A DNA stretch of 64,000 bases from Isoetes taiwanensis. Lineage: Eukaryota > Streptophyta > Lycopodiopsida > Isoetales > Isoetaceae. The stretch spans positions 6,974,618-7,038,617 of the forward strand of contig JAJEKV010000056.1 of NCBI GenBank assembly GCA_021234155.1, written 5' to 3'. The notes beneath the pieces are model-generated. The model saw only the letters and a program-made list of their open reading frames with translations. It was not told where the DNA came from and did not search any database. A program made the position numbers and the translations under genes. Every line of letters starts with the position of its first letter. Within the stretch, counting starts at the first letter, position 1. Positions 7,640 to 17,829 of this stretch are shown piece by piece.

Positions 7640-10090
7640 TGTTGAGGGTAATCCTGGCAAAACCCTCAACTAGAATGGTTTAGGACCTCCAGGTTGCTTC
7701 AGGCAACCACTCTGAACCTAAATTTTGCAAAAACTTCTCACCACAAGCCTGTTAGTACAGCTTTCCCATTTCAAGAAAAAACCCTGTACTCTCTTTTCAA
7801 TACCAAGTGCAAATAACTGGAGGTTTTATCTTGAAGAATGTATGAATGTGATCCCAACAAATAGTATTAAAAATGTGCAAGACCTTTTTTGAAGTCAGAC
7901 TATTCTAGATACTTGAAAATTATATGCCTGACCTAGTCAAAAACTGGTCAATACCCTCGGCAGAGAGCAGAAATTCTCAGATGTTTTGTGAAATATTCTT
8001 TTTGATCTGGGACAACTGTGACTAATCAAATTGCTATTGTAGACGACGTGCAACACCTCTTTTGGATTTATTTAGAATGCTGGATGAACAGGGAGTAATT
8101 TGCCACTGACAGACTGTGTTTTTTGATGACAGAGATATTTATCTAGATGTTTTTGCTTTTCCTGAGACAAAATAAAAGAGAATTACTGGGATCTTGATAA
8201 CAATAGATGGACTGGACTTTTTGTTAGAGGAGTTTGTAGCGAAAAGATAGGTTTTGACTCTTATCAGATAACTAGAACTTAGTTTTGACTAATGTTTATA
8301 TTTTTCTGTTTTCTTTGGATGCAGGACGACTATTCCTATGAAGCCTAAGCAGGATCTTACTAATATCCAATGGGATTAAAAACTAGAACAATATTTAGCA
8401 GATATGCATAAATTTCCTTGAAAAGAAAGTTGAGAAAAGAGAATTATACCAAAGTCGGATTTTCATTCACTTGACAATCATAACAGGAGTCTCACATAAC
8501 TTCAAATAGCTCACAATTCATGAGCCAATAATACTTCCGGGATCGGACAGAATATTTGATCAGCTTTACTGCTCAATCGAGTAAATTGATGCGACAAGGA
8601 AGGTCAAATCCACAAGCGTAAGATCGCGACCGACATGTATTTCAGATCAACAATCTCCCAAATGCGCAAAAAGCCCTTGAAATTTCCTGAATCGATTTGC
8701 CCCCTTTTTGAAAATGCTCGCGTTACGTTTCAATTCTTGCAAAATCCAACAGATTACTTTCGTCGTTTAGCAAGGCTTAGGGTTCTTGAGGTCACTTTCG
8801 GGTTAAATCGGGGAGGATATAGTCATGATTAGGTAGTTTCAGTTTTGCTAAAAATCCGTTTCTTGGCCTGCAATTTTAGGGTTCTTGATTTTTCTTGCGA
8901 AGAAATATCCCACAGTGCAGGAATGAAAAAGTGGGCCAAGGTATAAATATAGATCCATTTCCTGTTTATTGATTACGTGGTCTCCTCCCACGCCAAGCTC
9001 GGCTTCGTGTTTCGACTTGGCATGCCGGGGGACCACTTTGGCGAGAGGATGAGAGGGTAGATAGATGGGGGGGTAGATGTAGGTAGGTTTTACCATTTTT
9101 TCAATGAGGCACGTTTCCCAAGGAAGCCATTTAGAAGGTCAATATAAACTCTTTTTTCAAAAATGTTTGTGCCAGGTGGCATGATTTCATGAGGGCTACC
9201 AGGTGGTATCATCAAATTTTTGAATGGAATACTTTGATTTTTTGGTGGAAAAAATAAATGAAGTGACTAGGCATGGGACTTGGTGAGGTGGCAAAATGAT
9301 GATGATGTGGCACTTAAGGGTTGGTAACCATCTTTTCCCCTAGTCAAAATGATTTTTTTTGGTGAGGTGGCATGAAGTATGGATGATGTGGATGACACGT
9401 GTGATGTGAGTGGTGAAGTGGAATTATGAATGATGAAGTGGATGTTATAACTTTTGCAATTTTTACATGGAATGCTACTAGGGAGTTCACCTCTTGCATA
9501 GTTGGACAAATCTTGCTTTTTTTTGTCCTTCTTTTGTAAGACCTAGTAGATATTTAGAACCTAGGTATTCTTGAAATGAATTCATGGGGCTCCCTAGTGC
9601 TTAACTTTGGTGAGTAGGTGGATGGAGCATGGAGTGTGTGTTTCATTTGACTAGGGAAAAAAAAATGTTACCAACACCATAGTATGTAATGAGAGGAGAT
9701 GAAGATGTGGAAAAAAAAAGGCTAGACATGGAATGGAGAAGATGATTCAAGACATAGAATGGAAGAGAATGGCTAGGCAATTCTTCAAGAACCTTAAGAA
9801 TATCAAACTTCAATGCTCAAATGGTGAACAAGATATCATACCAAGTTGTGACCTTGCAATCTTCAATGGGGTATCGAATTTTAGTAACTTGCCTTGTGAC
9901 CTCCCACTTAGCCAAAATACTCCTTTTATGTTTCCCAAGTGAATGTCCTTCTTTGGTTCTTCAACTCCTTGTGTCCTTTGTAGCTTTTCAAATGGTCTTC
10001 AAGTTGCAACTTCAAATACTCCTTGTGTGCTTATTGAACCATGTATTTGGAAATGCCAATGGCTCTTCTATGCTGCCATGAGTGGCAGCA
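7640..10090 (-). repeat. LTR C-1 (outer 3' LTR)
   Basis: About 2.45 kb, beginning TGTTGAGGG and ending GGCAGCA on the plus strand. Near-identical to 24890-27331 and 47729-50168. Short open frames inside (for example 9733-9942) occur in all three copies without coding character. Differences between copies cluster at CAG/CTG. Confidence 0.92.
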
Positions 10091-10169
10091 TCATGCTAAA
10101 AAAAAGAAGAGGCAGGCTGGTTCTCCAGCTCTTAAGACATTAATTCATTCTTGCAGCATGCAGAATGTT
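10091..10169 (-). other. C1 3' noncoding strip before element D
   Basis: Internal sequence next to LTR C-1 (TAAAAAAAAGAAGAGG), identical to 27332-27410 in unit C2. It resumes at 14458 beyond element D. No gene seen. Confidence 0.8.
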
Positions 10170-10174
10170 GCCAT
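10170..10174 (+). repeat. Target-site duplication of element D (left)
   Basis: GCCAT, exactly repeated at 14453-14457. Unit C2 has the unoccupied site at about 27411. Confidence 0.93.
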
Positions 10175-10420
10175 TATTAAGAAACAGAAAATACAGCAGC
10201 AATTCAGCAGCAAGAGCTGCGTTTCTATTGATAATAGTCTTGCTTTATACATTTCAAGGTAGTACCACAAATAGCAAGCTACCATATCTTCTGCCTTGAT
10301 TAACGCCTAAACTGTAGGAAAACTAACAGCAAACATGTAACGGTCAAAAGATCCACCTAAAGCTAACATGTACATGACCATTGTCATATCTTGTCATACT
10401 AGCAAACTCAACTTCCAACA
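10175..10420 (-). repeat. 3' LTR of element D
   Basis: 246 bp. In sense orientation it starts TGTTGGAAGTTGAG and ends CTTAATA. Same as 14207-14452. Confidence 0.92.
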
Positions 10421-10433
10421 CTCCCCCTCAAGA
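10421..10433 (-). promoter_or_regulatory. Polypurine tract of element D
   Basis: On the minus strand TTGAGGGGGAG directly precedes the 3' LTR start TGTTGGAAG, the usual layout of plant Copia elements. A second copy of the same tract lies near 10485-10499. Confidence 0.8.
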
Positions 10434-10597
10434 ATGACATGGTCATCTGTAGCACAACAAACAGTAAGTAAAATGAAGTTTTAACACTCCCCCTCAAGAA
10501 AAACACGGTCATTTGCATGACAACAAACTCAATACACAGTAAGCAATCTGGTCCCCTTCAGTATTTCTGATTGCTCCTACTATGTCTGGTTCCTGTC

Positions 10598-11584
10598 TTA
10601 GCAAGATACCCTGCCTGGTGAATGCATCGGCAAACTTCTCAACCAAATTCCCATAAACTCAGACTTGCATGCACTTATTGCAATGGTCAAACTCAACACA
10701 CAGTAAGCAATTTGGTCCCCTTTAGTATTTCTGATTGCTCCTACTATGTCTGGTTCCTGTATCATGCTGAGATACCCTGGTGAATGCATCGGCAAACTTC
10801 TCAACCAAATATTAATGGTCTTTTGCTTTCTGCTGGACCATCCACCTGACCATTCCCCCTTGCAGCAAAAACAAAAGACTGTCTGCGACTTCTCACGAGT
10901 GTGATCACATGCACAATCATGTGCTACAAGTGTATTGCATGGGGCAATACTCCGAACTTCCATAGTATTGAAAACATTCTCTGCCTTCATGAATGTAATA
11001 GAATCTGGCTTTATACCCTGATTTTTCATATTCAGTCCGCTCTGTGTGACCCCAGAATTCATTTCTCCCCCCCTATCTAGAACTTGTTTGTTCTTGCAAG
11101 CTTTCAAAACAGAAAGAAAGGTAAGAGTATTAGAAGATATGCCAGCCACAAGATCCACAATTTCATGACCTTCATGCCCTCTATGCTCCACGAAATGTTT
11201 GCCAAATGATATCCCTAATCGTGCTCTTTTTTTCATTTTCTCTGTTGAACCAAGGAACAGTTCAGAGCACACTTCTACAAAACCTTCGGTCACTGGAGAA
11301 GGGGCATTGCTTGCTATCATGTCTCGTTTCTCTCCTTTCTGACCTTCATACTTCTCTTCTCTTAAGTCAACAACCTTAGCACGTACCAAATTGTCCTTTT
11401 CTGCGTTACTTTCCTCACGGGAAGAATCACCATGTCCATGACCCAATGTCGTAACATACATTTTTTTCTTGGCAGTAGCATCACCTTGCCCATAAATGAG
11501 TCCAGATTCACAGCCTAGTGTAAGTGTCAAGAACATTACCTTGATCCGCATCAGCAACCATCGAATCAGCAAGCACCGAATCAA
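10598..11584 (-). CDS. Open frame with a PPR-like segment, 3' part of element D
   Basis: A 328-codon open frame of mixed origin. The centre holds a weak PPR-like stretch ('SNTLTFLSVLKACKNKQVLD') followed by low-similarity sequence. The C-terminal ~80 codons contain a duplicated segment ('WLRSLPMHSPG' twice), from a ~150-bp repeat at about 10535-10810. No complete domain is visible. It follows the longer PPR frame upstream and may be its decayed continuation fused to element 3' sequence. Translation is unproven. Confidence 0.4.
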   Translation of the reverse strand: MIRCLLIRWLLMRIKVMFLTLTLGCESGLIYGQGDATAKKKMYVTTLGHGHGDSSREESNAEKDNLVRAKVVDLREEKYEGQKGEKRDMIASNAPSPVTEGFVEVCSELFLGSTEKMKKRARLGISFGKHFVEHRGHEGHEIVDLVAGISSNTLTFLSVLKACKNKQVLDRGGEMNSGVTQSGLNMKNQGIKPDSITFMKAENVFNTMEVRSIAPCNTLVAHDCACDHTREKSQTVFCFCCKGEWSGGWSSRKQKTINIWLRSLPMHSPGYLSMIQEPDIVGAIRNTKGDQIAYCVLSLTIAISACKSEFMGIWLRSLPMHSPGRVSC

Positions 11585-11905
11585 AGATCAGCCAAAGATC
11601 AACTCGGATATGAGCAAGTGCCGAATTCCAGACATCTCCATCGTCTTCATCTCTTGACACATGATGAACTGCCTCCCTTTAGCTTTTCCTGCTAGAGAAG
11701 ACGCAACATTTGTCGCACACCCAATGTAAGATCCAGAAGATGCTCTATCATGTTTTCCTTGTGAAGGTTGAAACCCTTCAACTCCTTTATTGTGCACGCT
11801 TGTTCGCTGCCGGGATGAGTATTATGCATTTGTCCCTCTCAGTCCCAAGAACACCATATCACTCCCTTAGTGATACAATCAATCGAGACAAGATCCTTGC
11901 CAGTC

Positions 11906-12952
11906 TCAACCCCAAGAGCCTCCAAAGATTGGTGCCTTCTCAATGGCTACATCATCTGAAATGATAACATGGCATTTGCATTCATTCAGATCTGCTGCTA
12001 GTGCCATGCTGAATCCAGTACCTCTTGCACTTCCGTCCTTGCCAAACCCTTTACTAACATATTCTCCAATCAAAGCAGTCCAAGACATCACATCCCGAAT
12101 CATCGATTTATCAAAGGTGTTCCTCGCTTCCTTAAGCATCCGACACTTGCCTTTCATACTAATCAAACTGCTAGAAATAACTGTACTACTTTCAGATCCC
12201 ATCTCCACATCTCTGCCATACATATGCTCGTAGAGATCAACAAACCCAAATGACTCCATGGTCATGGGACTGCAGCGTGCATTCTCCATGGCAAAGCGCT
12301 TCACTGCATGTCGACTCCCACATGCAAGAAACAGAACAAGCCATTTGAGGAAATGGGCTACCAGGTGAAAAATGTCTTTGTTATGTTTTTCTTGCTTCGT
12401 TGCCACAAAGGCTCTAGCATTATCCACAAAAGCCATTGAATCATTGCTGAGATTACCTTCCACTTGCATTTGCTCTAAACATTTCAATGATTCCGCAGCG
12501 AGTCCATTTTCTGCACATCCTGCAAAAAAATTCCAGGACATAACATTGCAAACTGATAGCTTGTCAAATACTTTCTGCTGCTCAGAAAATGAACGACACT
12601 TTACATGTATATCGATTAATATATTCCCAACAAGGATGTGACTTTCTGAATCTTCTTTCACAACCACACTACGCAACTGTTGCCCCTTATCTATGGCTCC
12701 AATGCTGCTCCAAGCTTTTAACCTGCAAACAAATGTGAATGCATTTGGAGACATACTTTCCAACTGCATTTGCTCAAATAATTGCAGTGCTTCCTGACCA
12801 AAACTATGTTCACCATATCTTCCAAGTAGAGTGGTCCAAATCACAACATTTCTTAGTGGAGTCTCATCGAAAATTCCCTGGGCTTCTTTGAGATGTCCAC
12901 ATTTCACATACACATCCGCCAACATATCGCCAACAAAATGTCCCCGGCGCAT
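11906..12952 (-). CDS. PPR protein fragment (PLS-type) captured in element D
   Basis: A 348-codon open frame with pentatricopeptide repeats of the plant PLS class, which normally bind organellar RNA and act in editing or processing. Repeats are seen at 'DMLADVYVKCGHLKEAQGIFD', 'VVIWTTLLGRYGEHSFGQEA', 'GNILIDIHVKCRSFSEQQKVF' and 'DVMSWTALIGEYVSKGFGKD'; the spacing is irregular and some helices are lost. There is no E, DYW or targeting segment. It is intron-free and lies in sense inside a retroelement, fitting capture of a PPR transcript. A further repeat lies upstream at 13247-12993 ('ADIETYLCGLKACCSIGNLD'). Probably decaying. Confidence 0.75.
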   Translation of the reverse strand: MRRGHFVGDMLADVYVKCGHLKEAQGIFDETPLRNVVIWTTLLGRYGEHSFGQEALQLFEQMQLESMSPNAFTFVCRLKAWSSIGAIDKGQQLRSVVVKEDSESHILVGNILIDIHVKCRSFSEQQKVFDKLSVCNVMSWNFFAGCAENGLAAESLKCLEQMQVEGNLSNDSMAFVDNARAFVATKQEKHNKDIFHLVAHFLKWLVLFLACGSRHAVKRFAMENARCSPMTMESFGFVDLYEHMYGRDVEMGSESSTVISSSLISMKGKCRMLKEARNTFDKSMIRDVMSWTALIGEYVSKGFGKDGSARGTGFSMALAADLNECKCHVIISDDVAIEKAPIFGGSWG

Positions 12953-12992
12953 TTCTTCATTCGAGTTGAAAGCATGATCTGTTTGTCCGGTT

Positions 12993-13247
12993 TCAAAGAT
13001 GTCCTATCCTATGTTTGGCAAATTGAGCATGTACCTTTCGACCATTATCCAAGTTCCCTATGCTGCAACAAGCCTTCAATCCACACAAATAGGTTTCAAT
13101 ATCTGCTATGCATCTGGTCTTCTGTGCATGAAATTCATAGATGAGCTGCTTAAGCTTCTCCGCATTGCCGTATTTTGAAACATCTCCACATCTCGCGAGA
13201 GCATGTAACCTGAACAACGGAATGGTCGCGTGGTGGCAACCATACAT
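12993..13247 (-). pseudogene. Upstream PPR fragment in element D
   Basis: An 84-codon frame with one PPR motif ('TYLCGLKACCSIGNLDNGRK') just upstream of, and out of frame with, the larger PPR frame. It is most likely the same captured gene, broken by a frameshift near 12960-13000. Confidence 0.6.
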
Positions 13248-13255
13248 CCGTCACT

Positions 13256-14128
13256 CTAGCCTTTGCCAAATCCTTTGGTACCTGATAGCATCATGCCAAA
13301 GATGGATTCCTCCACGATTCCCAGGTTGAAACCCCGGAACATCACAACCGTAAGTGCAAGTTCCCGCTTTTCCTCTTCCTCTTGTATTACGTTTGCCAAA
13401 TCCAAAGAAGTTTGAATGACAAGCCGGCTGAATTTATAAAATAGTCTCCATCTTGCTTGGTTAAATCCGTCATTCACCCATTTCTGGCTCATTACATTCA
13501 TGCCTTGAGTGGACAGCACCATAGCCACTCCGTCCATATTCACCCATTTCTGGCTCATTACATTCATGCCTTGAGTGGACAGCACCATAGCCACTCCGTC
13601 CATTCTGCTGCTATATAAGCTCTTTGCTAGCCCTCCATTGCTGCATGCTCCATCGTCTGATCCGTCTCCTTCGGATTCTCCATGCCACATTGCCCTTGCA
13701 TGCCGCCAATCCTTATTGCGGATCATTGGTTCTAGCTGGCTTTGGGCCAACGCTCTCTGAAAGATATCATTACCAAAAAACAAGCATTTGGTGGATTTCT
13801 ATGACTACCCTGGGAGAGAGTGCTTCCTTCGATACATGGTGCTCAACCGATCCCATGCATCCTTTGCATCATGCCGCTTCTACCCCGAAAGCAATCGTTT
13901 ATCATCAAGATACTTCATGATCTTATCCCTTGCCTCCCGGTCTCTTTGCATCCATCTAAGCATCACTTGCTTCTCTTCTTGACTTCCTTTCACACACACA
14001 TCAGCCATATGTGTTCGTGGCGTTGAAGTCTGGATGATCGGCTGGTCTTGGCTCATCTCCGGATACGAGATCCCATAGCCCCTTTTCGCTAACTTTCCAC
14101 AAACTATGATAAACCAAGTAGAAAGCAT
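13256..14128 (-). pseudogene. 5' region of element D with possible Gag remnant and 66-bp tandem repeat
   Basis: Two open frames (14128-13880 and 13783-13256). The first contains 'WMQRDREARDKIMKYLDDKR', resembling the N-terminal part of a Copia Gag, in the expected place after the primer site. The second contains an exact 22-residue repeat coded by a 66-bp tandem duplication (13473-13538 and 13539-13604). No zinc knuckle is visible. The Gag assignment is tentative. Confidence 0.45.
13473..13604 (-). repeat. 66-bp tandem duplication in element D
   Basis: Two adjacent copies, 13473-13538 and 13539-13604, essentially identical and in frame (22 codons). Confidence 0.9.
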
Positions 14129-14194
14129 TCACGTGGCTGAGTTTCTCGATCTTACCCATCTTATCCGTCTCTGTTCACCAAAGAGGATCGTCCT

Positions 14195-14206
14195 GCTCTG
14201 ATACCA
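14195..14206 (-). promoter_or_regulatory. Primer-binding site of element D
   Basis: The minus strand reads TGGTATCAGAGC exactly, the initiator tRNA-Met site, touching the 5' LTR at 14207. Confidence 0.95.
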
Positions 14207-14452
14207 TATTAAGAAACAGAAAATACAGCAGCAATTCAGCAGCAAGAGCTGCGTTTCTATTGATAATAGTCTTGCTTTATACATTTCAAGGTAGTACCAC
14301 AAATAGCAAGCTACCATATCTTCTGCCTTGATTAACGCCTAAACTGTAGGAAAACTAACAGCAAACATGTAACGGTCAAAAGATCCACCTAAAGCTAACA
14401 TGTACATGACCATTGTCATATCTTGTCATACTAGCAAACTCAACTTCCAACA
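14207..14452 (-). repeat. 5' LTR of element D
   Basis: 246 bp, identical by eye to 10175-10420. Followed by the GCCAT duplication at 14453-14457. Confidence 0.92.
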
Positions 14453-14457
14453 GCCAT

Positions 14458-15213
14458 GATGGATGGAATGAATGGCAACTATGGGAGAAGATGTTTGGAA
14501 AGCAAGTTTATATGAAAGCAAGCCTTGAGTGTATCAGATGATAATGAATGAACAAGAGGGTGAACCTGCAATGACAGTACGAGAATCAGTTCAAACATTT
14601 AGCTGCCATGTGGTGATATGGTGACAACTTTTCCTGGGGTATGAATGTATACTCAGGGCAGAGTAGAAGAATGATGAAGTATGAATGGTGGACTACTCTT
14701 GAACAGAATGGAAGGTTTATGAATGAAAAGCAGAGGGTGTACCTGTTATACAAAATCAATTAAGGTTAGCATAAAATGCTGTCTGGTGGTGGAAATGAAG
14801 ACAGCATGTTCATCAAGGTGAATGGCTGGGAAATGAATAAATGTGTAGGGTGAAATCAAGAGGGTGATCCTGCATGGTAAAGTATAACATTAGGAAGAAA
14901 TAAGCCTGAGCCTCATGGACTTGTAGCCCTGAAATAAGCATTTTCTGCAACTTCACATTTAAACCAAGGACGTTAATTTATCAATTGCTATAAATGAACT
15001 AACTTAAGATAAATCAGAACTTAAAGAATAATACCTATTGCATTTGCAAAGAACAACTTTTATCTAACACACTGCCTATTCTATTTATCAATTGCTATAA
15101 ATGAACTAACCTAAGATAAATCAGAACTTAAAGAGTAATACCTATTGCATTTGCAAAAAAAAAAACACTTTTTATCTAACACACTGCCTACTCTAACATT
15201 TAAACAACAAGGT
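14458..15213 (-). other. 3' noncoding region of unit C1, with 107-bp tandem repeat
   Basis: About 750 bp between the integrase stop and LTR C-1 (excluding D). It includes two tandem ~107-bp units from 14979 and 15086 (core ATCAATTGCTATAAATGAAC) and shorter AT-rich sequence. The same repeat occurs in unit C2 (41627-41842), so it predates the tandem array. No gene seen. Confidence 0.8.
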
Positions 15214-16467
15214 TTATTCAAATAGACTAAGGGCAACATGCTGTTGCCAGTACCTCTTAAGATGTAAAATGTTGATAGGATTTGGTAAGATTCTCCCTTC
15301 TGGTATAGACTTCAGCCAATATGAATCTTGGCCTGCTGGTCCTGTAACTTCAAAAGGTCCTTCCCACAGCTCTTCAAATTTGCTTGCACAGTCTTCCTTT
15401 GCCTTATTCCATTTTAGAACTAGCTCTCCATCTTTCAAGGTACCTTGCAATTTGTGTGCTGCTTTGAAGGCTGCTAGATCTTTAGCCTTTATTAATAGTA
15501 TAGCATTTTCAGCTTCATATCTATGCTCTTCTAGTTGCATAAGTCGTACACACCTTTCTTCAAGTGCTTCCTCTATTTCCAAATTTAATTTCAAAGCCAT
15601 TCTTAAGGATGGAAGCTCAAGCTCTACTGGAATGATAGATTCTACTCCATAAACTAGACTAAAAGGTGTATGTTTGGTCGAAGTTTTAGTTGTAGTTCTG
15701 TAAGCCCACAGAGCATCATGCAACCTCAAATGCCAATCCTTTTTTGAGACACTAATAGTCTTTTTGAGGATAGTTTTGAGCACTTTATTAGTGGATTCTG
15801 CCTGACCATTACCTTGAGGATAGTAGGATGAACTCTTAGAATGTCTTACTTTGAGAGTTGCTAGCAGTGTGGCTATAACATCATTCAGGAACTGGCTGCC
15901 TCTATCAGATATAAGTTTGAAAGGGATACCAAATCTGGCACAGATATTTTCATGGATGAACCTAGCAGTAGTATAGGCATTTGCTTGTCTCAGGGGAATA
16001 GCTTCAGCCCATTTTGTAAAATAATCAGTAGCTACAAGAATATACTGATGCTGTGCAGAAGAAGGTGGATCTACAGGTCCTATAAAATCAAGTCCCCAGA
16101 CTTGGAAGGGTCCTGGAGAAGTTATGGCAGTTAAGGCAGCTGGTTGAAGAATTCTTCTACCAAAAATTTGGCATTTATGGCAGCATTTGATTGTCTCATA
16201 GCAGTCCTTGAAGAGAGTTGGCCAGTAATAACCAGCCCTCAAGAATTTTTTTGCTGTAGTATCTGCAGCAAAATGTCCACCACATACTCCTTCATGGCAC
16301 GCTTCTACCACTAACTTAGCTTCTTCTTTATCAACACACCTCAAAATGATACCCTCTTTGTCATACCTGCATAACACATTATCTATTAGCTTGAACTTAT
16401 TGCATTTCTCCTTGAACCTTCTTTTTTGATTGGAGTTGAGTTCTTCTGGCATCTCATTTGATTCCAA
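15214..16467 (-). CDS. Integrase of unit C1
   Basis: An intact 417-codon frame for the enzyme that would join element cDNA to the genome. The zinc-binding HHCC motif is seen ('HEGVCGGHF' with 'CCHKC'), then the catalytic D,D,E core ('VWGLDFIGPV', 'LISDRGSQF', 'PQGNGQAESTNKVLK'), and a C-terminal domain ending 'INILHLKRYWQQ'. No chromodomain follows, unlike elements A and B. It is the most intact pol segment of array C. The upstream junction with RNase H (around 16500-16650) is frame-broken. Confidence 0.93.
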   Translation of the reverse strand: MESNEMPEELNSNQKRRFKEKCNKFKLIDNVLCRYDKEGIILRCVDKEEAKLVVEACHEGVCGGHFAADTTAKKFLRAGYYWPTLFKDCYETIKCCHKCQIFGRRILQPAALTAITSPGPFQVWGLDFIGPVDPPSSAQHQYILVATDYFTKWAEAIPLRQANAYTTARFIHENICARFGIPFKLISDRGSQFLNDVIATLLATLKVRHSKSSSYYPQGNGQAESTNKVLKTILKKTISVSKKDWHLRLHDALWAYRTTTKTSTKHTPFSLVYGVESIIPVELELPSLRMALKLNLEIEEALEERCVRLMQLEEHRYEAENAILLIKAKDLAAFKAAHKLQGTLKDGELVLKWNKAKEDCASKFEELWEGPFEVTGPAGQDSYWLKSIPEGRILPNPINILHLKRYWQQHVALSLFE

Positions 16468-16649
16468 ATATCTTCTTATATTTGCTTGCCAATCTGCCTC
16501 CCCATTGCAAGGTTTACATTAGCATCTATCATCATCTTGAACCTCATGAGTCAAACCTTCTTCATCTTCCTGCCAAACAAAATATTAGTCAAATATGTAC
16601 TAGGATCATTTACCAAATTAATCACTTTAACAACAATATCATATTCTTG

Positions 16650-17829
16650 AATCTTACAAGCCCATCTCATATATCTTGGCCTTAGGCTGTTTCTTTGAGA
16701 ACAACAAAGACAAAGGGTTTTGCTTCATGTACACTTGAGTATGACTATTTTGGATAAGATGTCCTTGTCTATCAATCAAAAACATAAGAGCTGCTGCACT
16801 TTTCTCAAGCCTTGGGTACCTCATTTCAGTATTAGACCAAATCTTGCTAGCAAAAGTTACCACCCCTTCTTCTTGCAATAAAACTAACCCTACAGCTCTT
16901 TTTGTTATACTGATATAAGCTTCAAAAGGTTTAGTTGCATCGAGGTTTTAAAAGTCGTAATTGGAGATGGCTTGTATAATACTATCAAAGTCAAGTTGGC
17001 AAGTCTGGGTCCATTCTACCATGATTAACTTACTCTCATGCTTGGTATATTTGCCTACCTTGGTGAGATCAGATATAGGAGCTACAGTATTAGAGAAGTG
17101 AGGAACATACATTCTTAAAAAGCTTACCATACCTAAGAAACTTTTTACTTCCCTAACAGTTTTGGGTGATGCAAGCTTTTTTAATGCTTCCACTTTGCTC
17201 TCAGCCACTTGAATCCCTTTAGAGGAAATCTCATGCCCTAACAATCCTCCCTTGGAGCATAGAAATACGCACTTCTTAGGATTTAAACTCACTCCTCCCT
17301 TCCTGCACATGCCACATATCTTAGTTAGATAATTGAAATGATCTCTCAAGGCTGATCCCAAACAGAGATCATCAAGAAAAACTCTAAAAGCAGTAGGAGG
17401 CATATCCTTGAATATAGTATCCATTGTTCTTTGAAAAGTTGCTGGAGCATTCATCAAACCAAAAGGCATTCTCTTCATGGCAAAAGTTCCCCATGGAGTG
17501 ATGAAAGCTGTTTTTGGTTGATCTTCTAACTTAACAGAAATTTGGTTGAATCCCGAGAAGCCATCCAAAAGAGTATGTCTCCTTCCCCGCAACAAAGATG
17601 TAAAACCTCTTCCAAAAAGGCGGAGAGGGTAGCAGTCCTTAACAAAGGGCCTTGTTCAAATCTCTATAATCAATACAAATTCGATAGTTTTATTCTTTTT
17701 TCAACAGCACAATGCATGATAACCATTCGGATTTGAAATTTCAGTGATCACACCTGCATCTTTCATTTTGAATAACTCCTCTCTAATTAAGTCTAGCAAG
17801 GCCACATTAATCCTTCTTAGTTTTTGCAT
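16650..17829 (-). pseudogene. RT and degenerate RNase H of unit C1
   Basis: RT motifs include 'AFITPWGTFAMKRMPFGLMN', 'APATFQRTMD' and catalytic 'FLDDLCLGS' (near 17360). The adjoining Ty3-type RNase H is recognisable by 'FEAYISITKRAVGLVLLQEE' and 'EMRYPRLEKSAAALM', but the first catalytic Asp position (normally TDAS) reads ISIT, and the TDH position reads MKQN. Unit C2 shows the same changes, so they are ancestral, not recent decay. Frameshifts near 17590-17700 and 16940 lie at CAG/CTG positions where C2 is in frame. Retroviral and Tat-type elements with two RNase H domains show comparable decay of the original one. Confidence 0.88.

Larger units (their letters stand above)
10175..14452 (-). 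mobile_element. Element D: non-autonomous Copia-type element carrying PPR fragments
   Basis: A 4,278-bp insertion with two 246-bp LTRs that look identical by eye, a GCCAT 5-bp duplication, an initiator-Met primer site (14195-14206, minus) and a Copia-style polypurine tract (CTTGAGGGGGAG, minus, from 10432). Between them there is no recognisable protease, integrase or RT. A possible Copia Gag remnant sits near the 5' end and pentatricopeptide-repeat coding sequence fills the middle, in the sense orientation of the element. This looks like a gene-capturing non-autonomous retrotransposon. Identical LTRs imply a young insertion. Confidence 0.88.

Noticed and set aside
9733-10262. Overlapping small plus-strand ORFs (also at 26974-27473 and 49811-50159)
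   Set aside because: They recur because the LTR of element C occurs three times. They overlap in several frames and have no protein signature.
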